Positions 7,668-15,317 of a stretch of 39,120 nt of DNA are shown here, one piece after another. Position 1 is the first letter of the stretch; every line of letters begins with the position of its first letter. The position numbers were made by a program, and so were the translations under genes. The notes beneath the pieces are model-generated. The model worked only from the letters and a program-made list of their open reading frames with translations. It made no database searches and was not told the origin of the DNA. The DNA comes from Flavobacterium panici (GTDB taxonomy: Bacteria > Bacteroidota > Bacteroidia > Flavobacteriales > Flavobacteriaceae): contig NZ_CAIJDE010000029.1 of assembly GCF_903819335.1 (NCBI RefSeq), positions 1 through 39,120 of the forward strand, given 5' to 3'.

Positions 7668-8411
7668 TTAAGCCAAAACCATTCCCCCATCCATAATAAA
7701 ATCTGCTCCGGTGATGAATTTTGCTGCTTCACTGCTTATATACGAAACCATTTTGGCAACATCTTCAGATTTCCCCATTTGTTTTAAAGGCACTTTCTCG
7801 ACAACTATATCCATAATACCATTTACAGTTGCTTCATCTAAACCTACTTTTTTCATGACTTCGGTTTGAGTTGGTCCCGGACTAACGGAATTCACTCTGA
7901 TTTTTCTAGACGCTAATTCTAATGCTGCTGATCTCATAACCGAATTCAAAGCCGTTTTACTTGCTGAATAAACCGAAGATCCCGGCCCTGGCATACTCGC
8001 GGTATTCGAAGAAAGAAATACAACCGATGCACCATCGTTCAAAATTGGGATAAATCGGCTTAGTGTGAAGTACGCACCTTTAAAATTTACATTCATAATA
8101 CTGTCAAATTGTTCTTCTGCTGCCTGCTCGATATTTCCTAATCCGGCAATTCCGGCATTGATGAAAAGGATGTCTACTTTTCCAAAATCCTGTTTAACTT
8201 TTAAAGCCAGACTCTCAATATCAGAAATACTCGATTGATCTGATGTTATTGCTGTAACGCCCAGTTCCAGTGCTGCTTTTTCAATTGCTTCTTTTCTTCT
8301 TCCGGTAATAATAACCTGTGCTCCCTGTTCTTTTAACTGTTTTGCTGTTGCATAGCCTATACCGCTGTTTCCGCCTGTAATTACGGCTACTTTATCTTTT
8401 AAATTGTCCAT
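7668..8411 (-). CDS. Classical short-chain dehydrogenase/reductase
   Basis: A 247-aa NAD(P)-dependent oxidoreductase of the classical SDR class. The cofactor motif TGGNSGIG spans residues 12-19, GRRK follows the second strand (suggesting NADP preference), NAG is at 85-87 and the catalytic pair Y148/K152 lies in YSASK, with the catalytic serine in FLSSNT. The C-terminus ITGADFIMDGGMVLA is the usual SDR ending. The protein is cytoplasmic. The substrate is not identifiable; similar enzymes reduce carbonyl compounds. It is transcribed divergently from the KaiC operon. A TAACTTTG box (8437-8444) about 25 bases upstream is its likely -7 element. Confidence 0.93.
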   Translation of the reverse strand: MDNLKDKVAVITGGNSGIGYATAKQLKEQGAQVIITGRRKEAIEKAALELGVTAITSDQSSISDIESLALKVKQDFGKVDILFINAGIAGLGNIEQAAEEQFDSIMNVNFKGAYFTLSRFIPILNDGASVVFLSSNTASMPGPGSSVYSASKTALNSVMRSAALELASRKIRVNSVSPGPTQTEVMKKVGLDEATVNGIMDIVVEKVPLKQMGKSEDVAKMVSYISSEAAKFITGADFIMDGGMVLA

Positions 8412-8436
8412 TTTTATATGTTTTAAATTAATGGGA

Positions 8437-8444
8437 CAAAGTTA
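8437..8444 (-). promoter_or_regulatory. -7 promoter box of the SDR gene
   Basis: Reads TAACTTTG on the minus strand, matching TAnnTTTG. No TTG is seen at -33. Further upstream are AGTATACT and TGATACC motifs that could be operator sequence, but nothing conclusive. The remainder of the 325-base divergent gap up to kaiC is AT-rich. Confidence 0.45.
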
Positions 8445-8683
8445 AATTGCAAATAGTATTGCTTTTTTAGAGGTATCATAGAGTATACTGGAAAGTAGAT
8501 TTTAACATTTAAATATTCTCAAAAATCAATTTCAGGCAAAACTCAAAAATTACTGTTAAATATTTAGATTGAATGTGCAGTTATTTGGTTAAAATTATCC
8601 GATTTATTCATATTTAAAGATCAATTCTCTTAATTTATTTTTAAAACTTCATTAAACAGCTGTTAAATCTTAATGAGAATTCA

Positions 8684-8713
8684 TTGTAAATTCTGTAAGA
8701 AAACGTATATTTG
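8684..8713 (+). promoter_or_regulatory. Promoter of the kaiC operon
   Basis: TTG at 8684-8686, a 19-base spacer and TATATTTG at 8706-8713 match the Bacteroidota housekeeping promoter exactly. Transcription would start near 8720, leaving a leader of roughly 15-20 bases before the GTG start at 8737. Confidence 0.7.
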
Positions 8714-8736
8714 AGATAATACTGAATTTTTATATC

Positions 8737-10416
8737 GTGCAGGAAAAAACAAAAACACATCATTTTATATTCCCAAAAACGCCTACAGGCGTTGACGGAC
8801 TAGACGAGATTACTGATGGCGGTTTCCCAAAAGGACGCCCAACCTTAATTTGCGGAGGTGCCGGCTGTGGAAAAACATTATTGTCAATGCAGTTCCTTAT
8901 TAAAGGAATTACAGAATATAACGAACCCGGGGTTTTCATGTCTTTTGAGGAACCGTCAGACGATCTTACCTTAAATGTAAAATCACTCGGCTTTGACCTC
9001 GAGCAGCTGAAAAAGGATAAAAAACTCGTTGTAGATCATGTCCGCGTTGAAAGATCAGAAATTGAAGAAGCGGGTGAATACGATCTTGATGGTTTATTTA
9101 TAAGATTAGGCCACGCCATCGATTCTATAAAAGCAACGCGTGTAGTACTGGATACAATCGAATCTTTATTTGCTGGTCTTGACAATCAGGCGATTTTAAG
9201 AGCCGAATTACGAAGATTATTTCATTGGCTGAAAACAAAAGGCGTAACTGCTGTAATTACGGGAGAACGCGGCGAAGCAACCTTAACCCGACAAGGATTA
9301 GAAGAATATGTTTCTGACTGTGTTATTGTTCTCGATCATCGTGTTATTGAACAAGTTTCGACCAGAAGACTCCGAATTGTAAAATACAGAGGTTCAACAC
9401 ACGGAACAAACGAATATCCGTTTTTAATTGATGAAGAAGGTATTTCGGTACTTCCTATTACATCGTTAAAACTCGACAACGAAGTTTCTTCGGATATTAT
9501 TTCTACAGGTGTTCCCGGATTAAACGAAATGTTTTATAGCGGCGGATTTTATCGCGGAAGCAATATTTTAATTTCAGGAACTGCCGGAACAGCTAAAACT
9601 ACGGTTGCCTGTTATTTTGCCAATGAACAATGCGAAAAAAACGAAAAAACGATTTATTTCGCTTTCGAAGAATCGCCGCAGCAATTGGTTCGCAATATGA
9701 AATCAATTGGAATTGATCTCGACAAACATATCAAAAAGGGTATTTTGCAAATCCATTCTTCACGTCCGTCATTGAATGGTCTGGAACTGCATTTACTTAC
9801 ACTTCGAAAATTAATAAAAGAATTTCAGCCTACCACTATTATTATTGATCCAATCAGTAATCTTATTACAGTAGGAAGCGAACAAGAAGTCCGTTCTATG
9901 CTGGTAAGGCTCATAGATATGCTCAAAGCAAATAATATTACGGCTTTGTTTACGTCATTAAATAAACAAACAGATAATTTTAGACCAGATCTGGCAGAAG
10001 AATCCGTATCGTCTTTAGTCGATACCTGGATAACGGTTCGTGATATGGAAGGCGTTGGTGAAAGAAACCGCGGTATTTTTATTATCAAAGCAAGAGGAAT
10101 GGGACATTCTAATCAGGTTCGCGAGTTTGTGATCACTAAAAAAGGAATCGAATTACTCGATGTAGAATTAGGTCCGCAGGGAATCCTGACAGGTGCTGCC
10201 AGACAGTCGCATCAGTTTAAGAAAACCATTTCTGATATTAAACTTCAAAACGAAATTAGCAGAAAAGACCGTGAAATTGAGCGCAAACGCAAAGTTTTGG
10301 AAGCCAATATTGAAGCCTTGAGAACCGAATTTGAATCGGCAGAAGAAGAATTGAGTATCCTGAAAGCAACAGAAGAATTACAGGCTAAATTATCTTCTAA
10401 GAAAAAAGAAAATTAA
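8737..10416 (+). CDS. kaiC: KaiC-family double-domain ATPase
   Basis: A 559-aa protein with two RecA/KaiC domains. The first has P-loop GGAGCGKT (40-47) and catalytic EE71-72 (SFEEPSDD). The second has P-loop-like GTAGTAKT (281-288, Ala for the usual last Gly) and EE311-312 (AFEESPQQ). The region of the cyanobacterial KaiC phospho-sites is conserved as ESVSSLVDT, giving S425 and S426 in place of S431/T432. Residues about 495-559 form a charged coiled coil where cyanobacterial KaiC has the A-loop and KaiA-binding tail. The predicted role is a hexameric ATPase and possible autokinase controlled by KaiB. The start is GTG, 24 bases after a TATATTTG box; the first in-frame ATG would delete the first P-loop. 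It is the first gene of a five-gene operon, with no kaiA in it. Confidence 0.93.
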   Translation: MQEKTKTHHFIFPKTPTGVDGLDEITDGGFPKGRPTLICGGAGCGKTLLSMQFLIKGITEYNEPGVFMSFEEPSDDLTLNVKSLGFDLEQLKKDKKLVVDHVRVERSEIEEAGEYDLDGLFIRLGHAIDSIKATRVVLDTIESLFAGLDNQAILRAELRRLFHWLKTKGVTAVITGERGEATLTRQGLEEYVSDCVIVLDHRVIEQVSTRRLRIVKYRGSTHGTNEYPFLIDEEGISVLPITSLKLDNEVSSDIISTGVPGLNEMFYSGGFYRGSNILISGTAGTAKTTVACYFANEQCEKNEKTIYFAFEESPQQLVRNMKSIGIDLDKHIKKGILQIHSSRPSLNGLELHLLTLRKLIKEFQPTTIIIDPISNLITVGSEQEVRSMLVRLIDMLKANNITALFTSLNKQTDNFRPDLAEESVSSLVDTWITVRDMEGVGERNRGIFIIKARGMGHSNQVREFVITKKGIELLDVELGPQGILTGAARQSHQFKKTISDIKLQNEISRKDREIERKRKVLEANIEALRTEFESAEEELSILKATEELQAKLSSKKKEN

Positions 10417-10417
10417 A

Positions 10418-10711
10418 ATGAAAAAAGAAGTAGCCGAATGGCAATTATTGCTCTATATAGCAGGCCAGACGCCAAAATCGATCAAGGCACTTGAAAATAT
10501 AAAAAAGTACGCCGAAGAACATTTAAAAGGAAAATACAGCATCGAGATTATCGATTTGCTGAAGAATCCGCAATTGGCAGAAGGTGATCAAATTTTGGCT
10601 GTACCAACCCTGGTCAGGAAATTTCCTGAGCCAATCCGTAAAATTATAGGTGACCTTTCTAATGAAGAAAGAGTGCTTGTAGGTCTTAATATTAAACCTA
10701 TAAACGCTTAA
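10418..10711 (+). CDS. kaiB: KaiB protein (first copy)
   Basis: A 97-aa KaiB, the thioredoxin-like fold-switching partner that binds the CI ring of KaiC. The key KaiB stretches are present: [19 protein letters not shown] at the start, [22 protein letters not shown] in the middle and [18 protein letters not shown] at the end. It starts one base after the kaiC stop, showing tight co-transcription. It is the closer of the two copies to cyanobacterial KaiB, and therefore the better candidate for a real KaiC partner. The cytoplasmic location and function are inferred from the family. Confidence 0.93.
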   Translation: MKKEVAEWQLLLYIAGQTPKSIKALENIKKYAEEHLKGKYSIEIIDLLKNPQLAEGDQILAVPTLVRKFPEPIRKIIGDLSNEERVLVGLNIKPINA

Positions 10712-10713
10712 TC

Positions 10714-11010
10714 ATGGAAGATTCATCTGATGGCACAAGTACAACCAAACATAAGTTCATACTTTTTGTTTCAGGTATGTCTGTTAAATCAGGACATGCA
10801 ATTGAAAATTTACGCAGAATATGCGATACTTATCTCAAAGAAAACTACGAATTAGAAATCGTAGACATCAGCAGGGATAAAGAACAGGCCGTGATACATC
10901 AGATAGTAGCAATTCCTACGTTATTAAAGATAAGTCCCGAGCCTAAAAGAATCATTTTAGGTGATTTATCAGATAAGGATAAAGTACTGAGAATATTAAA
11001 TATTATGTAG
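10714..11010 (+). CDS. KaiB-like protein (second, divergent copy)
   Basis: A 98-aa KaiB-like protein, two bases after the first kaiB. The N-terminal strand KFILFVSGMSVKSGHAIENL, the AIPTLLKISPEPKRIILGDLSDKDKVL segment and the length match KaiB. The central KNPQLAE motif is replaced by SRDKEQAVIHQ, so it has diverged in the part that remodels during fold switching. It may compete with the first KaiB, form mixed rings or bind the downstream kinase instead. Similar KaiB-like domains occur in the sensor kinase SasA, which uses its KaiB-like domain to bind KaiC. The fold is fairly sure, the function open. Confidence 0.88.
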   Translation: MEDSSDGTSTTKHKFILFVSGMSVKSGHAIENLRRICDTYLKENYELEIVDISRDKEQAVIHQIVAIPTLLKISPEPKRIILGDLSDKDKVLRILNIM

Positions 11011-11013
11011 AAT

Positions 11014-12270
11014 TTGGAGGTTACCGATAAAAATATAGAAGATTTATTGACCGAAATCGAGTCATTAAAAGAACAGCTTTATGAAGCAAACAGTATAGTC
11101 GAAGCCATAAAACAAGGAGATGTAGATGCACTGGTAGTAAACAATAACGGAGTACCCCAGCTTTATTCTCTCGAAACGGCCGATTATACGTACCGACTTC
11201 TTATTGAAAAGTTCCGACAGGGTGCGCTTAGTATTTCGCGCAAAGGACTCATACTGTACTGTAACGACTACTTTTCTGAACTAGTAGGTATTCCGTCAGA
11301 ACAAATTATTGGGACGTATTTAAATGAATATTTTGATAATCCCACACAGTTTGTCCAGCTTATTCAGGCACTTAGGTACGGAATCGCCACACACGAAATT
11401 CTTTTTAAATCGAGCGAAGACAAAAAAACTTTTCCGGCTTATATCGCACTAACTGATCTCGAACCTTCTGTAGAAGCAATTGGAATTGTGATTACCGATT
11501 TGACCGAAAAGAAAAAACACGAAGAAGCCCTGCTCCATCATCAGCAGGAACTGGAAGAAAAAATTAAGGAGTTAAACCGAATCAATACCAATCTCGAAGA
11601 GTTTATTCATGTTATCTCGCACGATTTAAAAGAACCGCTGAGGAAAATTGTCATGCATAATGACCGAATCGACGGAAGCTACCTTTCTGATAACGATGCC
11701 AAATCAATGAATGTTTTAAAATCATCGGCACTGCGGCTGAATTCTCTGGTTGATGATTTAGTGCAGTATTCGTCGCACACCGCGCAGGAAGAACGAACCG
11801 AAATTGACTTAAAAACCATAATAGGCGAAGTTATCGAAGACCTCGAAATTATAATTGCAGATAAAAAAGCCCATATTAAAATAGGAAAACTCCCTGCCAT
11901 AAAAGCCTCTAAAGTCCAAATCAGGCAGCTTTTTGGCAACCTCATTACCAACGCCATAAAATACAGTAAAGAAGCTGTTGCCCCGCTTATAGAAATTTAT
12001 CAGGCAGAAAATTTAAATGCCGAAATGCCAAATCAAAATGCTAAATTTGTAAAGATTCAGATTAAAGACAACGGAATTGGCATGGAGTCGAGCCATCTTC
12101 TTAAAATCTTTACCATTTTTCAGCGCCTTCATGCCCGAAACGAATATTCAGGAAACGGTATAGGCCTTGCGATTTGTAAAAAGATTATGGAAAACCACTC
12201 CGGAAACATAACCGTCGAAAGTACACTGAACGAAGGAACGACATTTAATCTTTACTTTCCAATTTTATAA
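11014..12270 (+). CDS. Soluble PAS histidine kinase of the Kai operon
   Basis: A 418-aa kinase without membrane segments. Residues 8-45 form a coiled coil (SLKEQLYEANSIVEAIKQG), residues about 60-165 a PAS domain (ALSISRKGLILYCNDYFSELVGIP), and 165-200 a coiled linker. H203 lies in the HisKA motif ISHDLKEPLRKI, the N-box is NLITNAIKYS, and the G-boxes are DNGIGM (352-357) and GNGIGLA (380-386). The TTG start at 11014 is 3 bases after the second kaiB stop; a later start would remove the leading coil. It lies between the kaiB pair and a single-domain regulator, so it is the best candidate for the output or input kinase of the Kai module, analogous in place though not in domains to SasA. Confidence 0.9.
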   Translation: MEVTDKNIEDLLTEIESLKEQLYEANSIVEAIKQGDVDALVVNNNGVPQLYSLETADYTYRLLIEKFRQGALSISRKGLILYCNDYFSELVGIPSEQIIGTYLNEYFDNPTQFVQLIQALRYGIATHEILFKSSEDKKTFPAYIALTDLEPSVEAIGIVITDLTEKKKHEEALLHHQQELEEKIKELNRINTNLEEFIHVISHDLKEPLRKIVMHNDRIDGSYLSDNDAKSMNVLKSSALRLNSLVDDLVQYSSHTAQEERTEIDLKTIIGEVIEDLEIIIADKKAHIKIGKLPAIKASKVQIRQLFGNLITNAIKYSKEAVAPLIEIYQAENLNAEMPNQNAKFVKIQIKDNGIGMESSHLLKIFTIFQRLHARNEYSGNGIGLAICKKIMENHSGNITVESTLNEGTTFNLYFPIL

Positions 12271-12271
12271 A

Positions 12272-12676
12272 ATGCCACAAAAAAACAACCTGCATATCAT
12301 AATTGCCGAAGATGACAATGATGACGCTGATGTGATCTTCGAAACATTCAATCAAAACCCCAATTTTGGCAAAGTAAGCCTTGTAGCCAATGGCGAAGAA
12401 CTGCTCAATTACCTTAAAGACACGGCAAACGAAAGTCCGGACGTAATCCTGACCGACATCAACATGCCCATTGTCGACGGCATCGAAGCCTTACAGCAAA
12501 TTTTAAACAATTCAGACTTAAAAAACATTCCCTGCTTTGTTTATTCTACCAGCATAAATCCGTCGTACAAAGAAAAATGCGACGATCTGGGCGTAAAAGC
12601 TTATCTTATAAAACCCTATTCATTTGAGGCTTTCGCCGAAATTCCAAAGACCATTTTGAGTATTATACAAGCTTAG
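12272..12676 (+). CDS. Single-domain response regulator (Rcp1-like)
   Basis: A 134-aa receiver domain with no output domain. Acidic residues E13/D14 lie in IIAEDDNDDAD, the phospho-acceptor D62 in LTDINMP, T93 in YSTS and K114 in LIKPYS. The long-loop style (NGEELLNYLKDTANESPDVILTDINMP) resembles Rcp1-type regulators that partner phytochrome-like kinases. It starts one base after the kinase stop, so it is the likely phosphoryl acceptor of that kinase. With no DNA-binding domain it must act on a protein partner or serve in a phosphorelay. It is the last gene of the operon; a structured element begins about 35 bases later. Confidence 0.92.
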   Translation: MPQKNNLHIIIAEDDNDDADVIFETFNQNPNFGKVSLVANGEELLNYLKDTANESPDVILTDINMPIVDGIEALQQILNNSDLKNIPCFVYSTSINPSYKEKCDDLGVKAYLIKPYSFEAFAEIPKTILSIIQA

Positions 12677-12710
12677 ATTTTCATTTCCATTTCATATATT
12701 CGTAATACTA

Positions 12711-12812
12711 TTTAGGAGCTGATTCCTGCTCTCCGCTGTATCTTTTATGTCTCGTTAAAGAAACGAGACACAAAAGGATGTCGCTTCGATCAGGGCTAGG
12801 ACATTCGTTTTC
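12711..12812. ncRNA. Structured intergenic element (Flavobacterium-type)
   Basis: The element contains a hairpin (ATCTTTTATGTCTCGTT pairing with AACGAGACACAAAAGGAT, one bulge) flanked by AGGAGCTGATTCCTGCTCTCC and TCGCTTCGATCAGGGCTAGG. From memory this layout (GGAGC...CCGCT, hairpin, GGAT.CGCTTC.ATC.GGGCTAGG) is common between genes in Flavobacterium genomes. It may be a conserved RNA, for example one of the Bacteroidetes RNA motifs, or an extragenic palindrome; membership was not tested. It could also stop transcription after the Kai operon. Strand is undetermined. Confidence 0.45.
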
Positions 12813-12873
12813 ATTAGAAGATTTTGTGGAAATTTGATTTAGAAATAAAAAATTTAAAAGAAATATTTTTCTT

Positions 12874-12907
12874 ACAATTTAAAACATTTTTTGATATCTT
12901 TACAGTC
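12874..12907 (+). promoter_or_regulatory. Possible promoter upstream of the tRNA-sized element
   Basis: The sequence TTTTTTGATATCTTTACA contains TATCTTTA, one base away from TAnnTTTG, about 45 bases upstream of the structured segment at 12943. No clear TTG stands at -33 (nearest is weak). This would start a transcript carrying the structured segment and the 77-aa gene. Confidence 0.3.
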
Positions 12908-12942
12908 CTAATAGTTAAGATATGATATCAGAAAAAAAGTTT

Positions 12943-13020
12943 GCCCGTGTGGTATGGTGGCGGTATTGGAAACAACTGCAACGCTCTCTTAACAGCGTAG
13001 GACACCTAAGTCACGCGGGT
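12943..13020 (+). ncRNA. tRNA-sized structured segment of unknown kind
   Basis: A 78-base, GC-richer segment in AT-rich surroundings. Its ends pair as a 7-bp acceptor-like stem (GCCCGTG with CGCGGGT, two G-U pairs). A central hairpin ACGCT-8-nt loop-AGCGT sits where an anticodon arm would be. The first ten bases GCCCGTGTGG resemble bacterial tRNA-Leu. There is no GTTCGA-type T loop and the D arm does not fold well, so it is not a normal tRNA gene. It lies in the probable 5' leader of the 77-aa gene. It might be a decayed tRNA, an attachment-site remnant or a regulatory RNA. Confidence 0.35.
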
Positions 13021-13043
13021 TTCATTTCCGTAAAGTTAAGATT

Positions 13044-13277
13044 ATGAGTACCAAAACCCTTTCTAAAGAAGCCGAAATCAGGCTTACCAATTTCTTCAAT
13101 CAAACCGTAGCGCCAGAACAAATGGCAAAAGCCTTAAGGCAGGTAAATTTTGTTCTTTCGCTAAGTTTAATAAGAGAAAACGAAACCCTGCAGCAAGAAA
13201 TCGATAAACTTGAAAATAGCTTTTACTGGCTCAATGAACTAGCCGAGATTTTAAATCCTTATTTGGATGTGGAGTAA
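13044..13277 (+). CDS. Small protein of unknown function, 77 aa
   Basis: A 77-aa protein with no signal peptide. The first half has a helical basic character (EAEIRLTNFFNQTVAPEQMAKALRQ), residues 49-58 form a short coiled coil and the end is NSFYWLNELAEILNPYLDVE. I do not recognise the family. The ATG at 13044 is chosen because it gives the only full reading frame after the structured segment. The last 30 codons and the terminator recur downstream of the T6SS cassette at 18019-18170, which suggests that the cassette became inserted at, or duplicated, the end of this gene. No function is claimed. Confidence 0.7.
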   Translation: MSTKTLSKEAEIRLTNFFNQTVAPEQMAKALRQVNFVLSLSLIRENETLQQEIDKLENSFYWLNELAEILNPYLDVE

Positions 13278-13300
13278 AAAGTTATTTTTGATTTAAATGT

Positions 13301-13336
13301 AAAACCCTCAATTTGTAATAAAAATTGAGGGTTTTA
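13301..13336 (+). terminator. Terminator of the 77-aa gene
   Basis: A 14-bp perfect stem (13301-13314 with 13322-13335) with a 7-base loop, followed by TTTTATTTT. A related terminator follows the duplicated gene tail at 18130-18170. Confidence 0.8.
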
Positions 13337-13524
13337 TTTTGATTTAAATTCAACTTAAAACACTTTTAAAAACTTATTATACAATACCCTATTCTGTTAT
13401 TATTTTATCGTTTAGAGATCGTCATAATCTTTTCTGCAAGTATATATTTACTAAATCGATTTCGTTTAAATTAAAAATATTAATTATCCGAAATCAAAAA
13501 GATAAAATAACTAACACAAAACCA

Positions 13525-15306
13525 ATGTCTAAATTCTCAGAGCAAGTTCACGTTTCTATAGGTGGATTTGAAAAAAACGTTATTTACTACGATTTACAAA
13601 TCTCACAAAAAATGGCCGATCATCATGTTTTTTCTTTCGTATGGCAATACACAGGAAAAATAATAATTCCGCCCGAAGATCAGGAAAAAGCAATATCCAA
13701 ATATATTGGAAGTCAGGTAATTTTCACCTTTAAAGTCAACGAAGTCAGATTAATGGCCAAAGGGATTATTAAAGGTTTAAAATCCATTTATAAAAACGGC
13801 AGTCCTGCTGGTTTGCATGTAATTGGAATAAGCCACACGATTGTTCTGGATGAAATGGACAAATCAAGAATTTTCCTGAATAAAAATCTACAGCAAATCG
13901 CTTTAGAAATTTTTGACGAAGAAAATTCAGGTGAGTTTTATCAAAGAGAAGCCATAAAGCCCACAAATAGCAAAGAATTTCGATACAAACCGCAGTACAA
14001 CGAAACAAATTTCAATTTCATGAAAAGGCTTTCGACACGTTACGGACAATGGTTTTATTTTGATGGAATGCGAATGCAATTTGGGCAAATAAAAGCAAGC
14101 AAAGTAAAATTAATCAACGGATCGTCGCTTCATAATTTTACAATCGAAACAAATTTGATATCTAATAAAGTCGCATTTGGAGGTTACGATTATAATTCAG
14201 TAACCAATATACGCAACGCTGCCCAACAAACTTCAACAGGAAGCAGAGACAGATTTGCTGTTTCAATGGGTTGGAATCAGGGATCTATAGTGCGCGATGA
14301 TTTAGGTTTGGGTTCTTACACTAACAACGCACAAAACAAAGAAGAAATAGAAGAAATGGTAAAACTGCATACTGCAGGCCGCGACGCAAATAGTGTTTTT
14401 TACAGCGGAACTTCTTATCTGCCTATCGGACTTGGACAGGTTTTTACGATTCAAAATCAAAACGTACAACACGAATTAATTGCTATTGAAGTTACACATC
14501 TCTCCCAAATAAATGGAAATTACAGCTGTGAATTCAAAGCAATTCCATCAGATGTAGAAGCACCGCATTATACTAATGTAAAAGCATTTGCACTTGCCGA
14601 AAGCCAGTCTGCCAAAGTAATAGACAATAATGATCCTGAAAAACTAGGACGAGTTAGAGTGAAATTTTATTGGGCTGGATGGAATTCAGAAAGCGACTGG
14701 ATGCGTCTCGTACAATCTTACGCAGGTTCAGGAAAAGGAAACTATTTCAGACCTGAAATTGGCGAAGAAGTACAAATAGGATTTGAAGGCGGAAACGCTG
14801 AATGTCCCTACATATCTGGAACTTATTATAACGGACAGGAAAAACCAGATTTCTTTGATCCACAAAATTTAATTAAAGGTTTAAAAATGAGATTTGGGCA
14901 GATGCTTAAATTTATTGAAAAAGTAGGTATTATTCTTTCTGACCCAAGCGGAAATGAAATTCATTTGGATGAAGAAAATAAAAATATAAATGCTACAACA
15001 CCAGAAACGTTTACAATAAGAGCAAAAAATATTGTTTTTGAAGCAACAGAAAGTATTACGCTAAAAGCGGGAACAAATATTATTCAAGAGGCTGAAAATG
15101 ATATTAATGTAAGTGCCGGAGGTAATATCTCTGAATTTGGAGATAATAAAACCGAAAATATAACTGATAATTATACTCGAAGTTCTGGTGAATCAACTCA
15201 GTTTGCCGACGAAGTTAAAATTTTCAGTACTAAAGAAAATATGCTTTTAGAAAGTTCTCAAAAAACAGTTGAAATCAATAGTGCAGAAAACTCTAATATA
15301 TTTTAG
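13525..15306 (+). CDS. vgrG: T6SS VgrG spike protein (TssI), Bacteroidota type
   Basis: A 593-aa VgrG. The gp27-like N-terminal half (about residues 1-350) contains IIKGLKSIYKNGSPAGL and the YNETNFNFMKRLSTRYGQWFYFDG element typical of VgrG proteins. A gp5-type OB fold follows near residues 370-450 (DPEKLGRVRVKFYWAG, WMRLVQSYAGSGKG, GEEVQIGFEGGNAE). The last 100 residues form a beta-helix-like needle with short repeats (ITLKAGTNI, DINVSAGGNI, TKENMLLESS). VgrG caps the Hcp tube and carries effectors. No structural T6SS genes are in the window, so this is an orphan VgrG cassette that uses a T6SS-iii machine encoded elsewhere, if present. It is followed by a small tail-like ORF and a lipase effector. 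Confidence 0.93.
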   Translation: MSKFSEQVHVSIGGFEKNVIYYDLQISQKMADHHVFSFVWQYTGKIIIPPEDQEKAISKYIGSQVIFTFKVNEVRLMAKGIIKGLKSIYKNGSPAGLHVIGISHTIVLDEMDKSRIFLNKNLQQIALEIFDEENSGEFYQREAIKPTNSKEFRYKPQYNETNFNFMKRLSTRYGQWFYFDGMRMQFGQIKASKVKLINGSSLHNFTIETNLISNKVAFGGYDYNSVTNIRNAAQQTSTGSRDRFAVSMGWNQGSIVRDDLGLGSYTNNAQNKEEIEEMVKLHTAGRDANSVFYSGTSYLPIGLGQVFTIQNQNVQHELIAIEVTHLSQINGNYSCEFKAIPSDVEAPHYTNVKAFALAESQSAKVIDNNDPEKLGRVRVKFYWAGWNSESDWMRLVQSYAGSGKGNYFRPEIGEEVQIGFEGGNAECPYISGTYYNGQEKPDFFDPQNLIKGLKMRFGQMLKFIEKVGIILSDPSGNEIHLDEENKNINATTPETFTIRAKNIVFEATESITLKAGTNIIQEAENDINVSAGGNISEFGDNKTENITDNYTRSSGESTQFADEVKIFSTKENMLLESSQKTVEINSAENSNIF

Positions 15307-15317
15307 CAAAAAGATTT

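Noticed and set aside
11014..12270. A membrane-bound sensor kinase
   Set aside because: No hydrophobic segment long enough to span the membrane is present in the 418 residues.
12943..13020. A canonical tRNA-Leu gene
   Set aside because: Acceptor-like pairing and the beginning fit, but there is no T-loop GTTCGA motif, the central loop has 8 bases, and the D arm does not pair well. Kept as a structured segment only.
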